From assembly GCF_001748245.1 (NCBI RefSeq), contig NZ_BDFO01000001.1:2217345-2281344 (forward strand): a stretch of 64,000 nt of DNA. Reading direction: 5' to 3'. The notes under the pieces are model-generated. The model did not search any database. It saw only the letters and a list, made by a program, of their open reading frames with translations, and had not been told where the DNA came from. This document shows, in pieces, positions 16,424 through 25,173 of this stretch. Source of the stretch: Oligoflexus tunisiensis. Lineage in GTDB: Bacteria; Bdellovibrionota_B; Oligoflexia; Oligoflexales; Oligoflexaceae. Position numbers and translations under genes: made by a program. Position 1 is the stretch's first letter. Every line of letters starts with the position of its first letter.

Positions 16424-18916
16424 ATGGGTCTGCTTTCCGCGCCAGGGGCCGTCTTTGCCTGGTTGAGTCTGGGTGTCTCTCTCGCCAACGCACAGGAATG
16501 GCCCACGACATGGCATCGCGATCATCGTCAGACGGTCAAGTATCAAATCCTTCCAGGGTCGTCTTTCACGCTTGCCTCCAGGGATCCCGTGGCCGCGGCC
16601 TGGTCCTATTTAAGGGCGCAGGCGGCCGACTATGGTTTGACGCCGGACCTTTATGGGATCAGCCTGCAGAAGCAGCAGGAAAGTCTGATCGGCTGGCACC
16701 TCCGCTTCCAGCAGTCGCAGAATGGAGTGCCAATTGAAGGCGCGGAAATCATCGTCAGCATCAGCCGAAGCGACAATCGCATTTATTCCGTTTACAGCAC
16801 CATCCAGCCTCGGCCCATGACACTGGCGCGCAATGCCCCGCGCCTTGGGTTGGATCACGCGTATGATCGGGCCTGGAATTTCCTCCGCGTGCGAGGAAAC
16901 CTTTTCGAGGCTCCGGCCGGAACGCTGGTCTATATCACCGAGGGTGACAGCCTGCGGGCCGTCTATCGCGTGGATTTGAGCACCACCGCTCCTTACGGTG
17001 CCTGGCGGGTCTATATCGATGCCGAGTCGGGAAAGATACTGCGCTACGAGGATCAGCGCATCAGCCACAAGCCCTGGGGACCACGTCCAGGAATGCTGGC
17101 CAAGGGACCGCTGACGAACCGGCGTCAGGCCTTTGCCGCGTGGCAGAGTTCGCAGGAAAACCTGCGCCAGGAAGCAGCTCAGGCACCGGCCAACGGTCTG
17201 GCGAGAATTTTTGATCCCGATCCGCGGACGAGTTTGATGAATAACGCGCTGCAGGATAACAATCCGGCGGACGCCTTTGAAAATGCCTATTTTCAACGCG
17301 AATTGAAGGATATCAGTTACGATGGCAGCACGTATCGGCTGGAAGGTCCCTGGGTTAAAATTCTGGACTGGGATCCACCGACCGCCGCCCCCAGCACCAC
17401 CACCAACGGTCAATGGACTGCGGCACGCGGCAACAATTCCTTCAACGATGCGATGACCTATTATCATATCGATCAAAGTCAACGCTATATGCAGGCGCTC
17501 GGTTTTGTGGGATCGCGCGGTATTCAGGCTCTGCCCATCGAAGTCGACAGCAACGGCGTGAACGGGGATGACAATTCCTATTTTCAACCGAGCACCAATC
17601 GTCTTTCCTTTGGGCACGGTTGCGTTGATGACAACGAGGATGCGGATGTGATCCTGCATGAGTACGGTCATGCGATTCACTTTGGTATCAATCCCAGCTG
17701 GAACGGAGGAGACACCGGGGCCATCGGTGAAGGTTTCGGCGATTATTGGGCGGCTTCCTATAGCCTCAGCACAAGCAATGGCGCTCAATTTTTCCCGAAT
17801 CAAATCTATAGCTGGGATGGACACGGAGAAGGCAGTCCCTGCTGGGCAGGACGCATCCTGAATGCGATGGCGGCACGCTATGACCCCTCCCGCCGCTATC
17901 CTGCGCATACCTCCATTGGCGATGGCTTCCAATCGGATGAGCTTTGGTCGACTCCTCTCTTCCAGTCCCTTCTCAGTTTGAAGGCATTGGGGGTGCCGCG
18001 TGAGGACGTGGATACCATCATTCTGCAGGCCCAGTTTGGTTTAGGTGGTGAGGTCACCATGCGCGACATGGGCCAGGCCATCCTTCTCACGGCCCAGCAG
18101 CTCCATCCCGATGGTCCGCATGCGCGGGTCTTCAAGGAAAACTTTCTGCGCCACAACATTATTGAAGAACCCCATGCTGTCCTGAGCGCGACGCTGAGCG
18201 AGAGTCAGGACGCCAGTGGCAACGGCATTATCGTCCCCGGGGAAGAGGTTGAACTCAGCCTCACCGTGAAGAATTCCGGAACCCTGGTGGCGACCCAGGT
18301 GCAGGGCACGCTCAGCAGTCTGGATCAGCAGGCCACCATCGTGAAGGCCACCAGTGAATACCCGGATCTGGAACCAGGACAATCCGCGGTGAACGCCACA
18401 ACCCTGCGCCTTAAGGTCGATTCCAACGCGGCCTGCGGCACTCTCCTCAAGCTGCAGCTCACCGTTCAGTATGATGAACAAAGCGTGAGCTTCCCGATGG
18501 AATTACGCGTGGGTCAGCCTCAGGGTGTGGCGGTCAGTTCCACCCCGCAACTCGGTATCCCGGATGCGGATGCGCGCGGTGTGGTCGATACTCTTGATGT
18601 ATCCGAAAGCGGGAAGGTTTCCGATCAATTCAAGGTGGGCGTTCAGGTGAAGCACAGCTACCGGGGCGATCTGAAGGTGACTTTGATCAGTCCAACCGGC
18701 AAGCAGGTGCTTCTGCATGATCGCAGCGGTCTCAGCGCGGATGATCTGCGTGGCATCTATCCCACCACGCTCCAGCCGAAGGAATCCCTGAGCAAAATTC
18801 TGGGTGAACCTTTGAGTGGTCTTTGGCAGCTTCAGGTCGCGGACCTTGCGGGGTCGGACCTGGGCACCCTGGAATCCTGGAGTCTTGAAGATATCACCGC
18901 CTGGCAGTGTCAGTAG
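16424..18916 (+). CDS. Secreted M36-like zinc metalloprotease with P domain
   Basis: 830 residues from an ATG with GGAG 5 bases upstream. Order: Sec signal (S-L-G-V-S-L-A-N-A), FTP-type propeptide (about 60-220), then a catalytic domain with His412-Glu-Tyr-Gly-His416. The third ligand, Glu436, lies in G-A-I-G-E-G-F-G-D-Y-W-A, which resembles the fungalysin (M36) signature more than thermolysin. A CARDB-like beta domain (about 590-700) and a C-terminal proprotein-convertase P domain (about 705-830, with L-I-S-P-T-G) follow. It probably digests extracellular protein; the P domain suggests export and self-processing. Monocistronic. Confidence 0.85.
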   Translation: MGLLSAPGAVFAWLSLGVSLANAQEWPTTWHRDHRQTVKYQILPGSSFTLASRDPVAAAWSYLRAQAADYGLTPDLYGISLQKQQESLIGWHLRFQQSQNGVPIEGAEIIVSISRSDNRIYSVYSTIQPRPMTLARNAPRLGLDHAYDRAWNFLRVRGNLFEAPAGTLVYITEGDSLRAVYRVDLSTTAPYGAWRVYIDAESGKILRYEDQRISHKPWGPRPGMLAKGPLTNRRQAFAAWQSSQENLRQEAAQAPANGLARIFDPDPRTSLMNNALQDNNPADAFENAYFQRELKDISYDGSTYRLEGPWVKILDWDPPTAAPSTTTNGQWTAARGNNSFNDAMTYYHIDQSQRYMQALGFVGSRGIQALPIEVDSNGVNGDDNSYFQPSTNRLSFGHGCVDDNEDADVILHEYGHAIHFGINPSWNGGDTGAIGEGFGDYWAASYSLSTSNGAQFFPNQIYSWDGHGEGSPCWAGRILNAMAARYDPSRRYPAHTSIGDGFQSDELWSTPLFQSLLSLKALGVPREDVDTIILQAQFGLGGEVTMRDMGQAILLTAQQLHPDGPHARVFKENFLRHNIIEEPHAVLSATLSESQDASGNGIIVPGEEVELSLTVKNSGTLVATQVQGTLSSLDQQATIVKATSEYPDLEPGQSAVNATTLRLKVDSNAACGTLLKLQLTVQYDEQSVSFPMELRVGQPQGVAVSSTPQLGIPDADARGVVDTLDVSESGKVSDQFKVGVQVKHSYRGDLKVTLISPTGKQVLLHDRSGLSADDLRGIYPTTLQPKESLSKILGEPLSGLWQLQVADLAGSDLGTLESWSLEDITAWQCQ

Positions 18917-18938
18917 TCTTCCTCTTGTCGCGCAGACG

Positions 18939-19529
18939 TCAACCGTCTGCGCATTCCTTCCCATCCACATACAGCGCAAATTTTTTCAGATCCAAGGGCG
19001 AACGGGACGATCGCTCGCGTTCCTTTTCCGTTCCGATGTTCACCCAGCCGAGCACGCGTTCACGAGCCTGCAGCTGAAAGGTGCGCGTCATGAGGCTGCC
19101 CGGGTCAAACGCAAAGCTCTTCCACACAGCGCCAAAACCCAGGGCATTGGCGGCCAGGACCATGGCATAGCCGGTGCATGAGGCGGAAGCCATCTGCTCC
19201 CATTCCGGGATTTTTTCATTCTCCTTTGGGCTGAAGATGATCACGATCTGCATGGGGGCAGCGTAGGCCTTGGATTTGAGTTTGGCCTGCTTTTTCTCTT
19301 CCAGGGAACCTTTGGCTTCGAGTCCGGCGTTCACCAGGGCATCCGCGAATGTCTCCCGGCCTTCGCCTTCGACCACCACAAAGCGATAGGGCTTCAGGCT
19401 GCCATGGTCGGGCACCGTGCCGCCCACCTGAAGGATTTTTTCCACCGTGTCACGGTCGGGCCTGGGCTCCACAAGAACGGAGGAGCTGCGACGTTGAGCG
19501 AGGAAGCTGTATATTTCTGAAGCTGACAT
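18939..19529 (-). CDS. ydjA: Nitroreductase family protein, YdjA type
   Basis: 196 residues of the short FMN nitroreductase fold. Visible: the FMN-phosphate Arg pair in A-Q-R-R-S-S-S, P-D-H-G-S-L-K-P-Y-R-F (YdjA-like), V-V-V-E-G-E-G-R and the C-terminal L-G-W-V-N-I-G-T. These enzymes reduce nitro groups or quinones with NAD(P)H. It is the last gene of an operon behind fdhD, 9 bases away, so it may draw on the same redox partners. Substrate unknown. Confidence 0.85.
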   Translation of the reverse strand: MSASEIYSFLAQRRSSSVLVEPRPDRDTVEKILQVGGTVPDHGSLKPYRFVVVEGEGRETFADALVNAGLEAKGSLEEKKQAKLKSKAYAAPMQIVIIFSPKENEKIPEWEQMASASCTGYAMVLAANALGFGAVWKSFAFDPGSLMTRTFQLQARERVLGWVNIGTEKERERSSRSPLDLKKFALYVDGKECADG

Positions 19530-19538
19530 GGAAATTCC

Positions 19539-20384
19539 TTATGGGATATCTGATGAGGATCCTAACAAAACCCGCTGCGACCCACAGTAAATATTGAAGC
19601 TCGACTCCCGCAAAAACCCGATCAGCGTCATCCCCAGGCTTTGGGCGAGTTCACTCGCAAGGCTGCTCGGTGCACCGAGGGCAGCGACAAAGGGAATGCC
19701 GGCCAGGGCCGCTTTTTGAATCAGTTCAAAGCTGGCCCGACCGCTGAGCAGAAGGATACGGTCGCGCAGAGGCAGAAGTCCTTGACGCATGGCATGACCG
19801 ATCAGCTTGTCGAGAGCGTTGTGCCGACCGACATCCTCGCTTAAGAGCAGCAGCCGCCCGTCCGGCTGAAAAAGTCCACTGGCATGCAGACCACCCGTGC
19901 GACCAAATTCCTTCTGGGCGGCCCGCATCTGATCGGGCAGAGTCCGCAGGATGGCTGGATCCACCTGCCCATGCATTTCAGGGTGAACGGGGCAATGCTT
20001 CTGCACCTGATCCAGGCTCACCTGGCTGCAGACGCCACAGGAGGAATTGGTGAAGACATGACGCGTGAGTTTTTGCACATCGACCCGCACAGCGTCCTTG
20101 AGCCGTACGATCACGCGCTGTCGGCTCGTTTCCAAACGCTCCTCCAGCGCCTCCACATCCGCATAACTTTGAATCACCGTCTCCGTGAAGAGAAAGCCCA
20201 AGGCCAGCGCGCGGTCCTCACCGGGCGTGCGCATGGTCACGGCGATATTCTGCCGATGCCAGTGCTGGCCATCGCAATGATCAATGATCAATTCAAGCGG
20301 GGCCTCTTCCGCCAAATGATCCCTGCGGGCGTGGAGCTGGCCCTTTTCCCAGGTTTGAATCTCCTGTGAAAACCCTGTTTTCAT
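19539..20384 (-). CDS. fdhD: Formate dehydrogenase accessory sulfurtransferase FdhD
   Basis: 281 residues. FdhD passes sulfur to the bis-MGD cofactor of formate-dehydrogenase-type enzymes. The C-G-V-C motif (Cys116, Cys119) in T-N-S-S-C-G-V-C is present, as are the conserved T-G-G-L-H-A-S and E-D-V-G-R-H-N-A-L-D-K blocks. Its start overlaps the stop of the oxidoreductase gene by four bases (ATGA), which strongly suggests that enzyme is its client. Confidence 0.94.
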   Translation of the reverse strand: MKTGFSQEIQTWEKGQLHARRDHLAEEAPLELIIDHCDGQHWHRQNIAVTMRTPGEDRALALGFLFTETVIQSYADVEALEERLETSRQRVIVRLKDAVRVDVQKLTRHVFTNSSCGVCSQVSLDQVQKHCPVHPEMHGQVDPAILRTLPDQMRAAQKEFGRTGGLHASGLFQPDGRLLLLSEDVGRHNALDKLIGHAMRQGLLPLRDRILLLSGRASFELIQKAALAGIPFVAALGAPSSLASELAQSLGMTLIGFLRESSFNIYCGSQRVLLGSSSDIP

Positions 20385-22582
20385 AGGCTTTGCGTGCCGG
20401 TCAGCGCCGGTCGCAGGGGAATGACCTGAACCAGCTCATCACGGAAGGCCGGGATGCCACATTCCGGATCAATCCTGCCTCTTTGAATCAGAACATTGGA
20501 TTCCGGCCAGTGGGCGATGACCGTTTGTGGTCGGACGCGCCCTGGTTTCACAGCGGCCTCCAGCATCCCGCTGGCTGATTTCACTTGAACTAGATCACCC
20601 GGCTTCAGTTGCAGTGCTGCCATATCCACTTCGGAGAGGATCACTTCGTGCCGCCTCGCCCCAGCCAAAGGTTCAAGGTCGCGGAAGGCCATGCTGTTGA
20701 ATTGCTTGCCGCGCCGGTTGGTCAGCTGAAACCAGCCCTCGGGCACGTGATTATCCCGCGGCTTCACTGGCACAAAATGGGCCTTGCCATCCGGAGTCGC
20801 GAATTTTCCATTTTCGCAGAGCATAGGGCCGCCCCATTGAAACTGATCCCCCTTGCTTCGAAGCTTCTGAATGCCTTCATAGATAGGCACCGCCCGAGCA
20901 ATTTCATCACGAATGGCCGCAGTGCTGTCGAATTGAATTTCATCCGCCCCATCGGGTTTGACCCGTTCGGCAACCTCGATCAGCACGCGCCATTCATCAC
21001 GGGCTTCGGGAATGCGATGCGCGCCGAGTTCCGGATTGAAAATCACGCGGCGTTCGGTGCTGGTTTCCGTGTTGCCGCCCACCATTTCATAGCGGGTGGT
21101 GGCGGGCAGAATGATGACCGCCTCCCGCGAGGGCACGAGCATCTGCGGATTCAAAACGATATCGTGGTGCACGCGCAGGCTGAGATTCTCCAGGGCCTTT
21201 CGCACATAATGAGGATCCGGCAGGACACCGAAGAGATTGCTGCCGATGCAGTAAAGCACATCCAGTTCACCACGCGCGGCGGCATCGATCATTTCCACAA
21301 TGAAACGCCCGGGTTTGGCCGGCACGGGAAAACCCCAGAGGCGTTCGAAACGCTCCCGGTTTTCTGTGCTCAGGCTCACGCCACCCGGCAGGGCATTCGG
21401 TGTGGCCCCCATTTCACCGCCGCCCTGCACACCGGAGTGGCCGCGAATCGGCATCAGGCCGCTGCCCGGTTTTCCAATATTGCCGCGGGCCAGGGCGAGG
21501 TTCACCACACTGCGCACGTTATCCACGCCTTCCTTGTGCATGGTCACGCCCATGGACCAGACGAAGATCGCGCTTTTTGTTTTCTCATAAATTTCCGCAA
21601 ACTGCCGCATGCTCTCCCGTGAACAGCCAGCTGATTTTTCGAGGAACTCCCAGCTCTGTTCGGCCAGGGCCGCCTCCAGTTCCTGCCAGCCTTCCGCCTT
21701 GCGAATAAAATCGTGATCGAGGCTGTCCCTTTCGATCAGATATTTGATCACACCATTCATGAACGCGGCATCCCCGCCGACGCGGACTTCAAAGCTGGCA
21801 TCCGCGATCACCGTGCCGAGCAGAGCGGATTCGGGAACCGACGGCACCCAGTATTTTTCCATGCCGGGTTCGCGATAGGGATTGATCGTGACGATCTTCG
21901 CCCCGTTTTTCTTGGCCACATGCAGATACTTCATCAGCACCGGCTGATTGTTGGCCGCGTTGCTGCCGATGAAGACCAAAAGGTCGCTCTTCAACATATC
22001 CTGATAACTGAATGTTGTGGCCCCATATCCGATCATCTGTTTCAGGGCCACGGTGCTGGGGGCGTGACAGATGCGAGCGGAATTGTCGATATCGTTGCTG
22101 CCCAGAAAACGAACCGCTTTCTGACAGGCGTAGTAGGTCTCATTCACGGTGCCGCGGGACACGAGATAAAAACCAGTGCGATCCACACCGGAGGCTCGTA
22201 TTTTTTGGCTGATGCGATGCAGCGCCTCATCCCAGCTCAGGCGCCTCAGGTGGGTATCGCCTGGTTCGCGAATCATCGGCTCCGCAATGCGCCCAAGGGC
22301 CCGCAGCTCCTTTTCGTTCCGGCTTTGCAGCGTGGCGATGGATGGCAGTTCGGCGAGTTTCAGCGCCGGCATGGTATTCAGCCGCAATAGGTTGAGGCGT
22401 ATCCAGCACAGATGAATGCCAGGAATGGTCCAGTCCTTGACGCCCGAGGTGCCCAGCGCACAGCCGTCGCAGACGCCATCCTTGAGGAGTTTCATGGCAT
22501 AGCCAAGATTGTCCCTGTTTTCCCAGGCGGTCACGCCCATTTCGACGAAGGAGCTGAAGCGACGATCCAAATGCTTTTTCAT
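20381..22582 (-). CDS. FdhF/YdeP-family molybdopterin oxidoreductase
   Basis: 733 residues. Compared with classic formate dehydrogenases it has only C-x-x-C near the N-terminus (Cys38, Cys41) rather than a full four-Cys 4Fe-4S motif. The molybdopterin domain is clear (S-R-G-T-V-N-E-T-Y-Y, then F-I-G-S-N-A-A-N-N-Q-P, then M-G-V-T-M-H) and ends in an aspartate-decarboxylase-like C-terminal domain. The position where Cys or selenocysteine would sit reads A-R-I-C-H-A-P-S. This is the YdeP-type layout, linked to acid tolerance or unknown redox reactions; true formate oxidation is not shown. Operon with ferredoxin and fdhD. Confidence 0.88.
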   Translation of the reverse strand: MKKHLDRRFSSFVEMGVTAWENRDNLGYAMKLLKDGVCDGCALGTSGVKDWTIPGIHLCWIRLNLLRLNTMPALKLAELPSIATLQSRNEKELRALGRIAEPMIREPGDTHLRRLSWDEALHRISQKIRASGVDRTGFYLVSRGTVNETYYACQKAVRFLGSNDIDNSARICHAPSTVALKQMIGYGATTFSYQDMLKSDLLVFIGSNAANNQPVLMKYLHVAKKNGAKIVTINPYREPGMEKYWVPSVPESALLGTVIADASFEVRVGGDAAFMNGVIKYLIERDSLDHDFIRKAEGWQELEAALAEQSWEFLEKSAGCSRESMRQFAEIYEKTKSAIFVWSMGVTMHKEGVDNVRSVVNLALARGNIGKPGSGLMPIRGHSGVQGGGEMGATPNALPGGVSLSTENRERFERLWGFPVPAKPGRFIVEMIDAAARGELDVLYCIGSNLFGVLPDPHYVRKALENLSLRVHHDIVLNPQMLVPSREAVIILPATTRYEMVGGNTETSTERRVIFNPELGAHRIPEARDEWRVLIEVAERVKPDGADEIQFDSTAAIRDEIARAVPIYEGIQKLRSKGDQFQWGGPMLCENGKFATPDGKAHFVPVKPRDNHVPEGWFQLTNRRGKQFNSMAFRDLEPLAGARRHEVILSEVDMAALQLKPGDLVQVKSASGMLEAAVKPGRVRPQTVIAHWPESNVLIQRGRIDPECGIPAFRDELVQVIPLRPALTGTQSL

Positions 22583-22655
22583 GACGACCCTGACCTTCTG
22601 ATGGAAGCCGATGCTTGCGCTCAGGCTAAACCAATTGAAGGCCGGAGTTCAAGTC

Positions 22656-22958
22656 TCAGGTGTAGTCGTCGATTTCCAGGGTAAGCGGTCCAAAGGCGCG
22701 GCACTGACACGCCAGGCGTTCATCCGGAGCCGCGTGCATGGCTTTCAGAAAATCCGCCTCGGGCACGGTTGGCGGTGAGAGGTTCTCGGCGCCTTCCTTG
22801 ACCCGCACGATGCAGATGCCGCAGTCCGCTTTGCGGCAGTCGAATTCCAGCCATTCGCAGTCTTTCCCCAGAACCTGAAGTCCCAGGCCATGGCGCAGCG
22901 GGACCACCTTGGTGTGCCCCCTGAAACGAAGCGTAATGGGATGGGTTTCAGCCGCCAT
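22656..22958 (-). CDS. 2Fe-2S ferredoxin
   Basis: 100 residues with a plant-type 2Fe-2S pattern: Cys41, Cys46 and Cys49 (C-R-K-A-D-C-G-I-C), then a distal Cys84 (or Cys86) in L-A-C-Q-C. First gene of the operon, 73 bases upstream of the molybdopterin oxidoreductase, and so its likely electron partner. The D-C-G-I-C core is typical of ferredoxins serving oxidoreductases. No Tat or Sec signal, so cytoplasmic. Confidence 0.9.
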   Translation of the reverse strand: MAAETHPITLRFRGHTKVVPLRHGLGLQVLGKDCEWLEFDCRKADCGICIVRVKEGAENLSPPTVPEADFLKAMHAAPDERLACQCRAFGPLTLEIDDYT

Positions 22959-23121
22959 GAAAAAACTCCACAGAATTCACTGCCCTCTCTCTAACATGGG
23001 CGGTAAAAAAAGTCATCTGCGGGCGTGCCCCCGCAAAACCTCAGTCCAGTCCATTCGGACTAGGGCGCGTATAACTCTTTTGGCACGATTTGCCCTATGG
23101 CACACTGAACTGAGGTTGAAA

Positions 23122-24519
23122 ATGAAAGCTGAACATCGTCCACTCCTTCTGATTCTGATGACCGCCTCCCTGACCTTCGCCTGTCGCAGTCGCAACAAAG
23201 TTGAATCCGAAAACTCAAAACTGGCCGAAGTCATCATCAACGAACTTGAGAACCAGGATTACACCAACTACAGCTTCGCCATGGAGCAGGTGGATGGTGA
23301 ATACAAAGTTCCTGCGACCACGTATCCGCGCGGCCGCCAGAACCTTGCGGTCGAGGTTCCGGTTGGAACGTATCGGATCAGCCTCGATTATTTCAAAGAC
23401 GCGGACCTTATCCTCAGCACAACCTTCTGCAAGGAGGGGGCGCGGAATGATGTCCAGACGTTTGTGGCCGGTCCCAATCAGGTGGATGTCGCCGTCTGCA
23501 ATAAGGCATCCGAACCGGTGGCCGCCACCGTTGTGATCAAACCGGTCCTCGGCGCCAGCGAGACCTTTACCATTCAAAATGGAAAACTCGTGGATCCGAG
23601 CGGCAGGGTTTTCATACCGCGCGGCATCAACATGCCCTTTGCTTACTACTTTGATAAGTCGTTCCAGGCCATCGGACATGCCAAGGCCACTGGCTTCAAC
23701 GCAGTCCGTGTGGTCTGGTGTGCGGATAACTATCAGGATCCCGAGGGCCGCTGCCAGCCCAAGGACTTTCGCCCTGCGGCGGAGCTGGATCGTGTTCTGA
23801 CCGAGCTCACCAGCCAGCGCCTCGTGGCGATTCTGAACCTACAGAATGCCACAGGCCAGAATACCCTGGAACCTCTGCAGCTGATGATCGATTACCTCAT
23901 CCGCGCCGATATTCAGGCCGTTCTCATGAAGCATAAGAAAAATCTCATCATCAATATCGCCAACGAGTGGATGGGCGGGTGGACCAAAAACCGGGCCTGG
24001 CTGGAAGGATACCAGGGGGCCATCAAACAGCTGCGCAAAGCCGGTCTTCCGCATGTGCTGATCGTGGATGCCCGCGGCTATGGTCAGGATTTTTCGAGCA
24101 TCGAGGAATCCGCTGCCGAGCTGATGGAACTCGATGGCAGTATCCTGTTCTCCTCGCATATGTATGCGATTTATAACAGCGAGCAGTTGGTGCAGGAAAA
24201 ACTGAACGTGATCCGCACCCGGAAGATTCCCTACGTGATCGGTGAATTTGGTTGCACCCACTATGATGATGCCACGAAGACGAACAAGACCGTGGCCTGC
24301 GAAGCCATCCTCAAGGAAACGGCCCAGAGCGCGTATCCCATCGGTCACCTGGCCTGGTCCTATTCCGGCAACCGGGAGCAGGAAGTGGATCTGGACGTTT
24401 TCCGATCCGACGACTGGAAAACCCTCACGTCCTATGGAGAAAAAGTGGTGAACGGCCCACACGGTGTGAAGGCCACGGCCAAGGAAGCCTGTTTCTTCGA
24501 ACCGGCCCTTTGCCCCTAA
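23122..24519 (+). CDS. Lipoprotein glycoside hydrolase, GH5-like
   Basis: About 465 residues from the ATG at 23122 (TGAGG upstream), lipobox T-F-A-C (Cys21). Residues 25-150 form a beta-rich N-terminal module. A cellulase-like TIM barrel begins at F-I-P-R-G-I-N-M. The putative acid/base Glu282 lies in N-I-A-N-E-W and the putative nucleophile Glu375 in Y-V-I-G-E-F-G, giving the GH5 spacing. GH5 clan members cleave beta-mannans or beta-glucans; the exact substrate is unknown. Lipid anchoring suggests action at the cell surface. Monocistronic, convergent with the cyclase gene. Confidence 0.83.
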   Translation: MKAEHRPLLLILMTASLTFACRSRNKVESENSKLAEVIINELENQDYTNYSFAMEQVDGEYKVPATTYPRGRQNLAVEVPVGTYRISLDYFKDADLILSTTFCKEGARNDVQTFVAGPNQVDVAVCNKASEPVAATVVIKPVLGASETFTIQNGKLVDPSGRVFIPRGINMPFAYYFDKSFQAIGHAKATGFNAVRVVWCADNYQDPEGRCQPKDFRPAAELDRVLTELTSQRLVAILNLQNATGQNTLEPLQLMIDYLIRADIQAVLMKHKKNLIINIANEWMGGWTKNRAWLEGYQGAIKQLRKAGLPHVLIVDARGYGQDFSSIEESAAELMELDGSILFSSHMYAIYNSEQLVQEKLNVIRTRKIPYVIGEFGCTHYDDATKTNKTVACEAILKETAQSAYPIGHLAWSYSGNREQEVDLDVFRSDDWKTLTSYGEKVVNGPHGVKATAKEACFFEPALCP

Positions 24520-24522
24520 GAT

Positions 24523-25173
24523 TCACCAATCAAAACTCATAGGCCAAAGCACAGCGCGCACGGGTGAGGCATCCGCCTCGGCCAGCGCCAGAGGCAGCGC
24601 GCTGAGCTTCCAAAAGCCTGCCGGCACACGGTCGAGATCAATTCCTTCCAGAACAGCCAGATCATGACGATAGAGTGCCTGATGGGAAGGCAGATCCTTG
24701 GAATCGGCAGGATCCACCGACGGCGTATCAATCCCCACCAGCCTTACGCCCCGGCCCGCCAGAGCCTCGATCAGTTCAGGTGAGAGCGATGTGAAAGCCA
24801 TTTGAAAGGGTTCGGTGTGTTGAAACGAGCAGCTCTTGAAGAGCACACGCGGCGTGCGGATGCTATCGAGCGCAACATCCGCCGGCATGATGCGCCGCGG
24901 CCCCACCGATTGCACATCGATCACCTGGCAGACGCCCATGTAAAGCTGCAGATCACGCTGGTCGATGGGCATTCCATCCCGATGATAATGGCTCGGAGCG
25001 TCGACGTGAGCGCCGATATGCAGCGTGGTTTTCATCCAGGATAAACCCAGATGATCCCCTTGTTTGAAATCCATGGTCACCTGCCGTTCAAAGGGCTGGT
25101 CCCCCGGAAAAACCGGAGTCCCAGGTTGAATGCGAGGCGAGATATCAAAGTATTTCAAGCACAACTCCTTCAC
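24523..25173 (-). CDS. KynB-like cyclase/arylformamidase family hydrolase
   Basis: 216 residues of the cyclase fold used by bacterial kynurenine formamidase. The metal motif reads H52-I-G-A-H56-V-D58-A-P-S-H62; most relatives have Thr where this has Ala55. C-terminal G-I-D-T-P-S-V-D-P is also typical. Known relatives hydrolyse N-formylkynurenine or related amides and cyclic imides. Last gene of the aminophenol operon, overlapping the fusion gene by an ATGA. In that setting it might open an amide, lactam or N-formyl derivative upstream of ring cleavage, but the substrate is a guess. Confidence 0.82.
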   Translation of the reverse strand: MKELCLKYFDISPRIQPGTPVFPGDQPFERQVTMDFKQGDHLGLSWMKTTLHIGAHVDAPSHYHRDGMPIDQRDLQLYMGVCQVIDVQSVGPRRIMPADVALDSIRTPRVLFKSCSFQHTEPFQMAFTSLSPELIEALAGRGVRLVGIDTPSVDPADSKDLPSHQALYRHDLAVLEGIDLDRVPAGFWKLSALPLALAEADASPVRAVLWPMSFDW

